The notes under the pieces were generated by a model. That model had not been told where the DNA came from and ran no database searches. It saw only the letters and a program-made list of their open reading frames with translations. Below are positions 10,333 through 21,500 of a DNA stretch of 64,000 bases, one piece after another. Position 1 is the first letter of the stretch. The number at the start of each line of letters is the position of its first letter. This DNA is from Dryomyza anilis. Taxonomy: Eukaryota > Arthropoda > Insecta > Diptera > Dryomyzidae. Location: positions 38,285,544 through 38,349,543 of the forward strand of contig OX638131.1 of the NCBI GenBank assembly GCA_951804985.1, read 5' to 3'. Made by a program: the position numbers and the translations under genes.

Positions 10333-12576
10333 TGTAACGAACTACCTGGTGGTCAAAGGCTGAGGTACTCCTCAGCGGCGGTCCAGGGGTAGGTCGACAA
10401 ATAATTTATTTATGTCAGGGGTACCTTTTTAGTTCAACTCAACTGTAGCCCCTGGTAAATGATAACGCCCTTGTTTTAATTCATAAATAACTTCTTTAAT
10501 AATAGTAATAATAAGTGTGATAGGATAGTAAATTATAATTAAAGGCAGCGCTCCGCTGCCGCTACTGGATTGCTTAGAAATGGCGGGTTCCCGTCGGAGG
10601 CGTCTCCAACGCTGAGCCCTCGGATATGTAAATCTGGTTCCTCGGTCTGCGCCCCTTTCTGACGCGACCGGTTGCTATGTCGTATTACGCCGCTCGTCGC
10701 GTCGCGGCTCCCTATGCTATTGTGCGTACCACCCGGGACCCCTCCTCTGACCCCGGCTCCGATGCCGGCTCACTTTGCTTTGTCCGGGTGGTCGTTGTGA
10801 AATCCCTCGTAGTTGCCCCTGATTCAGCCCTTCGGCTCACTGCTACCCCTCGATCGGCTGCCTTAGCGCTCGGGTCGGCTCGGTTATTCTCAAATGTGCT
10901 GCTGTTGCTCCTCGGTTATCGCGTGCTCACGCGTTCAGCTGTCAGGTGCTCGTGTCTACTCGTTTCACTGCTACTGCTCGGTTTCTCGTACTCTGCTACT
11001 GCTCGGTTCTCGTACGCTGTTACTGCTCGGCTCTCGTGCGCTCGTGTCTACTCGCTTCACTGTTACTGCTCGGTTCTCGTACTCTGCTAATGCTCGGTTC
11101 TCGTACGCTGTTACTGCTCGGCTCACTGCTACGGCTCGGTTCTCGTGCTCTGCTACTGCTCGGTTCTCGTGCGCTGTTACTACTCGGCTCACTGCTACTG
11201 CTCGGTTCTCGTGCTCTGCTACTGCTCGGTTCTCGTGCGCTGTTACTGCTCGGCACTCATACTCTGCTACTGTTCGGTTCTCGTACGCTGCTACTGCTCG
11301 GTGCTCATGCTCTGCTACTGCTCGGCTCACTGCTACTGCTCGGTTCTCGAACGCGATTACTACTCGGCTCACTGCTACTGCTCGGTTCTCGTACGCTGCT
11401 ACTGCTCGGTTCTCGTGCTCTGCTACTGTTCTGTTCTCGTATTCTGCTACTGCTCTGTGCTCATACTCTGCTACAGTTCGGTTCTCGTACGCTGTTACTA
11501 CTCGGCTCACTGCTACTGCTCGGTTCTCGTGCTCTGCTACTGCTCGGTTCTCGTGCGCTGTTACTGCTCGGCACTCATACTCTGCTACTGTTCGGTTCTC
11601 GTACGCTGCTACTGCTCGGCTCACTGCTACTGCTCTGTTCTCGTGCTCGGCTACTGTTCGTGCCTACTCGTCTCGCTTGGTTCGGCTTGGTTCGGCTTGG
11701 TGGTGACGCGCACGAAATGGACGTTCGCACCGCGTGGTCGGATAAAATTACACAACTTACCGCCAAGCCTCTTGTGGCCACTTTCGAGGTTATGGTCGTT
11801 CGGTCCCCTGCGCCTGTATCGCTGCTTTGCCACCACGATCCTCGTGGCGCACTTTTGTAGGTTAGGTTGACTCGTCTTCCCTGGGCACTTTGGCTCTGCT
11901 GCATTTAAATAAACTGAAGTTGTTGTTCGCCTTTGTTCGGTGTTTGGGTTCTGCTGCATTAAATAAAACGATTTTACATTCACTTTGTGTCGCTTGGCTC
12001 AACCACTATGACAGGTTCAACCACCACCGATTCAGCCTGTGTGTCGGGCAGAGAAACTTGACCTTTCTACTGCCGTTCCCAGCAGCGCTCGTCAACGCCG
12101 TACCAACCAAAGGATAATTCTCCGCCTGCTTGAAACTTATACCTTTCTTTTCAGCTTCGATTATCTTTGCGTTGGTATGGGTTTGGTTCCTTGTTGTAGC
12201 CCGCTTTTCCTCCCAGGAGAAACTTACTACAACAACTCAGAACAATCTAATGTGTGTCTGCACTGTATCACGGTCGCCGACGAACTGAACGATGCTTCGG
12301 TTCTCGGCTTCTTCATCACCGTCGGCTACTATGTTTCGTCGTAAATGCGGTGCACTGTATTCGTCTCTTTCACGCACCTGCATGGTGCTTAGACCGGTTT
12401 TACACCATTCTCACCACGACGCCATTTGTTCCATGATCGTAGCTTTTACTCGTTACTTTGGCTACAGGCACCAGTGTTGCCCTCTTCTCATCACTTGTTC
12501 CCTCGGTGGCCCCCCTTTAACTGCTGGAGGCGAGCAATGTGTGGGACAAATTTACCCCATAAATTTGTCCGTCACA
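10333..12576 (-). repeat. 5' LTR of the Gypsy element
   Basis: The second copy of the 2,244-bp LTR. On the element strand it runs TGTGACGG to GTTACA and should hold the element promoter. One base (11671 T) differs from the other LTR in the comparison by eye. Confidence 0.95.
10928..11668. repeat. 24-bp tandem repeat in the 5' LTR
   Basis: This array matches the one in the other LTR copy for copy, including its irregular units, as expected because both LTRs are copied from one template at insertion. Confidence 0.85.
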
Positions 12577-12580
12577 GTTG
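12577..12580. repeat. Target-site duplication GTTG, right copy
   Basis: Matches 2261-2264 and marks the integration site of the Gypsy element. Confidence 0.9.
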
Positions 12581-13035
12581 ATATAATACATCGACTCGTT
12601 ACATCGATGTTTTTGGATGTATCGAACAAAAAATGTTTTCGATGCATCGAATAAAATTATTATGTAAATTATTTAAATTTTGATGAAGATTTTCTATGTT
12701 TTAATGTGTCAAAATATCTCAAATAACCAAAAAAAAACATTTTCTTATTATACAAAATAATAAGGGCGTTGGGAATCAAAAACATTTAAGTCCATGTTAT
12801 GTCATTTTAAGAAAAACACGAAAACGATGTATGAAGCAAACGTTAATAGAATTCCATAAATAATCATATTTAATTAATTTAGCTAGTTTCGATTCGCAAA
12901 TATGAATTTAACAGTGATTCGATATAGCGATGTATCGAATAGATTCTGAGGTTTATATTGCATCGGAAAACATCGATGTATCGAAGAAATATATCGAGTG
13001 TTTTTAAAACATCGATGTATTTTGGACATTCCTTC
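12581..13035. repeat. Right part of the interrupted foldback element
   Basis: Contains inverted ATCGATG / CATCGAT words (12598-12655 against 12957-13022), and its right tip pairs with 2229-2260 across the Gypsy insertion. No coding capacity is visible. The boundaries are approximate. Confidence 0.35.
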
Positions 13036-13068
13036 CCAATATTCCAGAATTCGATTTTAAATTACAAT

Positions 13069-13441
13069 GGCTGCATTCAGCGACCTCAGCAGTTGCGAAA
13101 CTGCTCAGTAACTAATCGCTCACTGTTACTGAATGCACCTCTATCTCAGCTGTCAATTTACAAATTTATTTGTTATTAATATTTTATTAAAGTTACATAC
13201 AACTCTTTAATTGATTAAAAACATATTTCCAATCTAAATTCCATTTTTGTTTATAAATATTTGAGTTAAAATGTCATCGAATGTCATCGAATGTCATCGA
13301 TAACAAATGCAGCGCAAATGTAGCGTAAAAATGTCATGCTTGAAAAAATGGCTACCGCTCACTAACATGTTGAGGGTAGCATGCCATTCAAGCTCAAATT
13401 GCTCAACAGCTCCACAACTGCTGAAGTCGCTGAATGCAGCC
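13069..13441. mobile_element. MITE with about 44-bp imperfect terminal inverted repeats
   Basis: Both ends read GGCTGCATTCAGCGAC(C/T)TCAG going inward, with about seven mismatches over 44 bp. The 373-bp interior has no reading frame but holds three tandem copies of AATGTCATCG (about 13270-13300). AAT flanks both sides and may be a 3-bp target duplication. Confidence 0.65.
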
Positions 13442-15583
13442 AATATCAAATAAACACTATCAAATTACAATTTCAATTTAATTCAATGCATTCCAGATCT
13501 GCATAACGACTTCAATACCAAATTTGTTTGTAAATTTCGATCGAAAGCCATTTAAAATGAAAAATGTTCATGGTTAGTCTAAATTGTTGACCATTGTTGA
13601 TTGTAAACAGTAAAGTAATGAATGTGGGTGAAACTAGTAATAGAGTGGATGAACTGATTTAAAAAAAAAAACAAAATTGGGGTTTATTTCGTAACGTAAT
13701 GAAGACCCATTTCTGAAAATGAAACATATCACCATGAGATTATATTAAATCCCAAATATAAATGAAATAACACATCATAAAAATGATGTTTTATTTTTAA
13801 GGAATCTCCAAAATCTAAAATTATCGTCCATTTTCCGACATTCCATCGGATTCCAATCGAATTACATATAAAATATGTAAATAGACTATTTTGAATTCGA
13901 TGTCTGAGTACAAAAAATTATTTTTAAAATTAAATCCGTTTGCTTTGAACAATATCAATTATTTGTATTGCGACATCGAATTTAAAACCGTTTCTTTACA
14001 AATTTTATATAAAATTCTATTCCAATTCCATCGGAATTCGATCGAAAACCAGAACATGGCCATATGGAAATAATGGAAAATGCCCAAAATAATTGGTGGG
14101 GGCCCTATTTCCTTATGTAAAAGAAAAACGAAATAAATACCGAAATTACGAAATAACATCCCAATTCGGGGTTTTATTTCGTATAAAAGATTTGGGCCTT
14201 TTTTCATGTTGATTATCTCACAGACCGAAATTTGTTTAGAAAAATGATTTCTATGATAAGATATGATTAGCCCCAGCCCAGGTTTGAACATGGGACATTT
14301 CGAAATGCATTACAACGCACTAACCTCATAGCTACCGACGCTACATAGAAAAAATAAACATGAACAAATTAAAAAAAAAAAAACAAATCAAAACATAACT
14401 TGGAACCGATATGGAAAACGACTGTTGTTATTGTTTATACTAACTTAAACTATGATTTTACTGTGATTAAAAAAACAAATTCAAATACAATTTTTAATTA
14501 AGATATTGTCCAATTAATTTGCTCCATAAACAACACTTGTTGGCCACCCACCGAGCAGTGCATGAAAATTAATCGTCAATTACGATGCATTAACGTCACA
14601 TAAAATACAAAAAAAAGACCACGCCAAACTCATTAGGATGTCATTAGAACAACAAGAAAAATGAAAACTAAAAACAGAAAACAGCAAAGAATAACAACGA
14701 CAATGCGGTAAACAAAAATCAATTTAGTTCCTTCGCCCCAACACAATTTCCACTGATTTAGACGACATCCTGTCTAAAGGATACAACTCGTCGTCGTCGT
14801 CGTTGTTATTGCTGGTGTTGTTCATTCGTGCTTAATGAATGGCGCCATTATTCCCCAGACACATTTGCAAAAAAGGCTCTGACATGGGTGTTGTGGGGGG
14901 TCCGATTCGCAGTATATGAGACGCACTTCAACACATCGAGTTATTGGCCCTTTGGGTAAAACGAGCAATTATTATTGTGGGTTGCCTTAAGACTATAATT
15001 TATTTTAAATGTACTGAATATGATTTCAGAAACTGAAAATAATTATTGTATTAGATATTTTTATTAAAATAAAACCTTGTGATATAATTTAATAAAATTG
15101 ATATTAATTAAAATGGTAAAATTATGCCGAATTTATTTTTAAGATACGATCCCACCCTGGTTTCTCTATTAATCAATTGTTCAAGTTTCTGTATATATAA
15201 AATTTTACATTTCGTGTAAATCCTATAAATTCGTTAACAGGATATATTGATTTAACAGTCATCCAAAAAGAAGTAATTTACATCGACACCTTTTACGAAA
15301 ACCAGCACGAATAACATGTTTTCGTATGAAAATTGAAACGTGCTGATTTTTGTAAGAGGCGTCTATTTAAACTCAAATATAAAACTCAAGTATTCAGTAG
15401 TTTTCAATAGTAGGTACTTGGTAATATTTATTGATTAATATATCATATTGACATATTGAGTTTGAATATCAAAAACTATTACTTTTGTTCTGAGTACAGG
15501 CAACTCCTTATTGCAATAATTCAAATTTATTATGCATTACCAATATTTATAATTCTAATTCTAATTTCTTCTTGGATTTTTAG
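13442..15583. other. Non-coding DNA upstream of the first transporter exon
   Basis: AT-rich, with a direct repeat of GGGGTTTATTTCGTA-like sequence near 13680 and 14168, and a tRNA-like SINE head at 14267-14343. No start exon for the downstream transporter was recognised. Because exon 15584 needs an upstream exon, this stretch may be its intron. Confidence 0.5.
14267..14343 (-). repeat. tRNA-like SINE head
   Basis: On the minus strand: GCGTCGGTAGCTATGAGG (A-box-like), then ATGTTCAAACCT (B-box-like) and CTGGGGC. It resembles 63601-63673 over its whole length, yet the acceptor ends do not pair, so it is a tRNA-derived repeat and not a tRNA gene. Confidence 0.45.
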
Positions 15584-18500
15584 TTTTTTCGACACACTTT
15601 GCAATGGCAGCGGTGGTCGTCTGGCGTTCGGTTCCGTCATTCTGGTATATTTGGTGGTGCATAATGAAGCCTGTGGCCCGGCGGTCGTGTTTGCCATACT
15701 CCTGGCAACACTTTATGCACTGATTGCGGGTAATTTACGTCGAATGCTACGTTGTTGAAAAACTTTTAATTTTTGTTTATTTACTTTTGTTTTAATACAC
15801 ACAGCCAGCTGCAAAAGTCAATTACGTTCGGTACAAATGCCCTACATAAGAGCCAGCAACAAATTCGACTTCGGCTGCCTGTTCCTGGCCACTTGGATGG
15901 ATGCACTGGCGCTGCTGACCGCTTGCGGTGCATTGGCGCGCACGCTCAGCACCTGTCTGGATGCAATGACAGGCGGTTTGGCGCGTATTTTAATTCTAGG
16001 CAAGTATTTGAATATAGATGACGAAAATTTGAATGTCCATTAAAATCTTCCAATGACTATTAAATTAATCTGGGGCCATGATCGGGAACCGATTATTTAA
16101 AATTTTTCTTATCGGGTACCGATCATTGAAAATTTTTCTTATCGGGAACTGTTCATTGAATATTTTCCTTGTCACAATGCGATCTAAGATTAACATTATA
16201 AAGTCTTGAATATTTTTTTTTTCTTCTACTAGGCCGGGTCAAAAAAAAGTTTGAAAGTCCGCCCCTAAAAGGAAAGTTTACCTCGTGAAAGTGTCAGAAA
16301 TATGTTAGAGTCCGTCAACAACAGCCTTTTAAAACTTTTTCTTTATGAAGTTAACTAAATAATTTCAACGGTAAAGTTTTGCAATATTTCGAGACCTTTC
16401 ATAATATGCAATTAAGGGGGTAGAAGTCTGGAAAAACTGACGTCAGTTGTAGAAGTTGACATCGGAGTTCCAACGATACACAGGGTTTTTGGTTCATCGA
16501 TGTCAATAATTTAGGAGAACATGCTATGACTCAAAAAAATAAGAAAATGTTAAATAAAATTTGTCCTATTTTGCACCCTGTTTAAGATACTGGGTGTTTA
16601 GTAAATGCATATTACTGATATAACCTAGTCAAAAAAATTGGTTATAAAGTATAATATGTTGATAACTGAATAATAATTTTTAGCTCATGTTTTAGAAAAT
16701 TAAATTATCTTTCCAATGGTATATCACATCTGCGAACCTGATGATTTTTTCCTTTTTTAAAACGTACATAAATTGAAATTTACAAATGTAAAAATTCAAA
16801 TTTATACTTTGTCATTGAATTATTCAAAATTTCGTTATCGATCACCCGTTATTTTCAGTATTTTCCTAGCAATCACAGTAATTTTAACTTGATAAGAAAT
16901 GCTGCAGAAATAATTAAACAGTGGCGAGTCTTGTAATTTGGTGGTAGAAATTAAAAAATTTTGTTTGGATAAATGATCAAAAAATATGTTCTGTGAGGTA
17001 ATCTGATAATGATTATAAATTTAATAAATGTTTAAAATTATTTCTCAATTATATCGATTTTTTTAAACCACCAAATTACAAGACCCACCACTGTATAATT
17101 ATTTATGCAGCATAATTTACCAGTATAAAATCACTGTAATTGGTTATAAAGTATTAGGAATTAACAGGGCTATCATTATAAATTAGAAAAAATGGGGTGA
17201 TCGATAACGAAATTTGAGAAATTCAATGGCAAAGTATAAAGTTGAATTTTTACTTTTGTAAATTTCAACTTTATGTACGTTTTAAAATAGGAAGAAATCA
17301 TGGGGTTCGAAGAAGTGACATAGCATTGGGAAGATAATTTAATTTTCTATAACACGAGTTAAAAATTGTTATTATTTATCACCATATTATACATTATAAC
17401 CAATTTTCTTGACTAGGATCTGTCAGTAATATGCATTTACTAAACACCCTGTATTGTAAACAGGGTGCAAAATAGGGCATAATTTTATTTAACATTTTCT
17501 TTTTTTTTTGAGTTATAGAATAATCTCCTCAATTATTGACATCGATGAACCAAACACCCTGTATAATACATGATGATCGGACATCGAATAAAGTAGATAT
17601 GACGAAAACACGCGGTTTGGCAGGCTCCAAACATTTTTTTGTTTCTGTCACCTTTACGAGGTAAGCTTTCATTTAAAAGATGGACTTTTATTTTTTATAC
17701 CCTACACTAAAAGTGAAAGGGTATATTCAGTTTGGTACGCCGTTTGTAATATAAAATTTATATTTACAGATCAATTTTACTGTATACGTGCTTAGGAAAA
17801 CTTTTTTTGGTCAAAAATATATTGACTCATGCTCAAATACATGAAAATAATGGTTTCCGGCGAAACGACTTGTGGTTCCAAAAAAAAAGGGAAATTCGGT
17901 ACACCTACCCATTTGTAAATATGGGTATCAAATGAATGGAAATTCTTCAGCGATTGAAAGTTTGTAGTTATTTTCAGGATTCGTATACCCTGGTGACCTA
18001 TGTACCACTTTTAATGGTAATCACACTATGTGTAGGGTATTTATAGTAGTCGGCTTAGACCGACTATAGTTTTGATAATCCTAACTATCATACTAAAGCC
18101 TACTTTAAAATTTCCCATGTGATCTAACCTTCCGAACTGGTTTTGTATTGAGACCGACCTGGCCTAATGTACACCCTAATAGGGTTAATTTTTATTTGGG
18201 AACGAACTTTATACTTTTGTTTTAGTCCAGAGCCATATTGAATATTTCGACACGTTCCTACACGCTGCAAAAAAGACTCTTGCAAACATTCTTTTGCAGG
18301 CATTACATATTTCTTTGTAGTTTAAAAAGTATTATTGCATTGCAAACCATTATTATAATGACAGCCAAACATATTTTTGTTTTCGTTCAAACATAAATAT
18401 GTTTGGATGTGAAAACATGAGAGAAATTAAAGTTCGTTTTTAATTGAAAATGTTATCGAGTTAATAAAGATAATTCGAGTTGATTGGGAACTAGGATTAT

Positions 18501-21500
18501 TTAGAAGATTAACTTTGGAATATCGTTAATATATCTATGTGGAGTAAAATGAAATCATTAAATGTTTTAGAATTTAGCTACGTAAGTTTCGATCATGAAA
18601 AACTGTTTATGATGTTAATTGAAAATTACCTTCCTTTTGTATTAAATATAGATCAAATAGGTTGAATTAAACATAGATTTATAGAGGTCGCACCTGTTTT
18701 AATTTCCATCGCATACTTTTAGGCAGAAACTCGCCGGCAAACGAGCCATGGCCGGATGTCTTGGGGGTGGCTGTGGTGTTTCTGGTCACCGGCATGTTTA
18801 TGCTGGGCCTGGAGGTAAGATTTACATGTCAACCACTTAAAGTATTCATTTTATTGATATTTGTTATTTCTTTTTTTTTCGTTCGTTTGTCTACAAATAG
18901 CACACGAAAGCCTTTAGTTTCATCATGTCGCTCGGCATGCTCGGACTGAGCGCGGTGCTGAGCGCCGTCGGCTGGTGGTCGGGCGATACTCTGGAGTGGC
19001 AGCAGAATTTCCTGCAGCCCAACGGTTTTAACAGTGTGAGTAGATCTTATTTATTTAAAAAATCAATTTTAAAGTATTTAAAATCAAAGTTCAATGAACC
19101 GCTACGAAAGCGTGTTCAGACTGAGCAAGGCGGTATATAATTTGAAATAGTTCACTCTCTTCGCTATACTCTGTATAACTAACTTAATCACCGTTAACCA
19201 TGTCAACGTGATTTGAGTAGCTAACGTGCCCAGCGCAATTACAGCGAAATTCTATAGTTTGTTCCGGAAGCGGAAGTCAGCATTTGATTAACAGCTGGTC
19301 GCGGAGGTGGGAAATTTTGCGCAAATTAATAGTTTTACTTGCGGTTTTTGAATGAAATAGTTGTTCATCTGTCACTCTATTTTATTTACAGAACACTTCA
19401 TTTTTTATAAAAAAAAAACATTATTTAAATATTTTTAAAGAATCGCTAACTCAATGCAGTTTAAAACTCTTTCCTTCCAAAGATTTTAAACAGACTGTCC
19501 ATTCCCAAAATATGCTGGGAATCTGCGTAAAAAAAAAACTGTCTCAATTTCTGGTATTTTTTCTAGAATATTTGAGGAAATCTACGGAAAACATACGTCA
19601 AATAGAAGATTTTGGGAGGCAGATTATCAAATACAGCGGAATTGTAAATGCAGAAAATAGACGATTTTTGCAATTTTTTTTATAGAAGTTTATGAGAAAC
19701 TCCAGATTTTTGCAGGCCCAAGAATGTTTAGAAACATTTTATCGTCAGATTTTAAGCACACAACCCAACTAATCAGAAGCTACGATTTGGGACCAATTTC
19801 AGTAGTTTTTCGCTTACAAATCGGTTACAGTAACTGAGTTGCATCCAAAAATGTGCAATGGGATTTTTTAACTCATTTCACAAATTTTATTTTTCTTTAT
19901 ACACAGAAAACAATGTGTGTAAATATAGCAAACAAAAATTGTCAATTCAATTAATTTTTAATTGTTTCATCGCCGATACGACCCTTAATTGTATTAATTA
20001 AATATATAATTAAATCAAAAAACGAATTAATTGTAATAATATTTATTGAATTAGCGTAGCTGGTTATTGATTCAACGTTATCATTTAAATTAATTCAATT
20101 AATGCAATAATCAAACTAACGATGTCACTTAATAGTTCCAACAATAATATTTGCTGAATTGACAAAGCTGATTATTGCATCAACGTTGTCATTTAGAAAA
20201 AATTAAATTAATGCAATAATTAAATGAATTATATTATGTAATAGTTCCAATTAATTTTTTTAATAACAATAAAAATGGGAATAATTAAAAAAACTATCTT
20301 TTTTTTTAATTTACCAAATAATTTAATTATTATTATATTAATAAATAATTATTATATTAATAAATAAAAATTGCTGATTTACTTACAAAAAAAAACTTAT
20401 AAAGCAGAAAAAATAAAAGAAATGTATACGATTTAATTGTTTTATTGTTTCAATTAATTTATTTTTGATTTCATTTGAAATTTATTCGAATTTTCTTTCA
20501 TTGTAACCTATTATTAATATATTTGAAGCTAGAACATTACTAGAAATAAATTGTATGTGTAACCATTTTTAGTTATAACTGCCGAAATGTGGGAGATACG
20601 TACTTTGTTGCCAATTTCCAAAAAAGTGGCCTTTAAAATTCCACACAATTTATCTGTATGTTTGCCGGAAATATTTATGAAAAATGTAAGAATTTGTATT
20701 TCACGAGGCTATCAAATTCCACCTTTACCTTCTGCGAAATGTTTTCGAAAAATCCCCAGACTAAATTTCTGGTATTTCTCAGGAATATTTTGGTAATATT
20801 GCCGGTAAACATATATCAAATTTTAAAATAAAAAGATAATGATCATGTTTTCATATCAGTGTCTGATTCAAAACGCTTCATGATATTTCCCTTGTGCTAA
20901 CCTTATATCATTCGAAGTATATTGAAATTCTTCTGAAAGTGATTCTATAAAATTTAAGCCTTCTCAAAAAAAAAATAGTTTTTTTGAACACACAAAGTTA
21001 CCTCAATAACTTTTGCAATGACAAATAGTCAACGTTTTGAGTCTATATCGTCACTATCATGCCAAAGGGACGAATGTGTAATTTTTGACATTTGCGTTTT
21101 TTCTTACATTTTTGAATGTAGTTTTTCCTGAACTATACTGTGCCAAATTATCGATTGAAATTTATTTAAAAATATTATGTCAAACATTTTTCTCGCAAAT
21201 AATAAATGGCAAATGAATATTTGGAAAATTATTTTTAAATAATGATGCAAATCGATAGGTGCTTCATTATTGTATTTACATCACTATTTTATCTTGCGCA
21301 AATAAACCCAGATAGAAAAATGCACTAAAAACGCACGCCTGATAAAAAAAAGTCTCATGCGTGCGCGCACAGAGTAGCAATTGAGACTCAATACGCTCGC
21401 ACTAGTGCGAGGCATTTGTGAGTAGCATTTGATCGTCAATACAGTCGCACGAGTGCGTACAAAATTTAAAAAATCAGTAGTATGAGACGCATATGCGTAT

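Larger units (their letters stand above)
2265..12576 (-). mobile_element. Complete Ty3/Gypsy LTR retrotransposon (Osvaldo/Ulysses-like)
   Basis: A 10,312-bp element is read on the minus strand: 5' LTR 10333-12576, PBS, gag, pol, PPT, 3' LTR 2265-4508. LTRs are 2,244 bp with TG...CA ends, and GTTG flanks both sides. Gag and pol are each open from end to end. There is no env-like reading frame between pol and the PPT. By eye the two LTRs differ at only one place (3603 G against 11671 T), so insertion was very recent. Very long LTRs and a lysine-tRNA-type PBS are known for the Osvaldo and Ulysses elements of Drosophila; assignment to that clade is inference, because no tree could be built. It lies 3 kb upstream of the first visible transporter exon and may sit in that gene's 5' intron or flank. 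Confidence 0.95.

Noticed and set aside
14267..14343. Functional tRNA gene
   Set aside because: Box A and B-like words are present, but acceptor and anticodon stems do not pair properly; called a SINE head.
15456..15583. ATG at 15456 as start of the transporter
   Set aside because: The peptide before 15584 is AT-rich and unlike the family, and a good acceptor (TTTTTAG) stands at 15582-15583.
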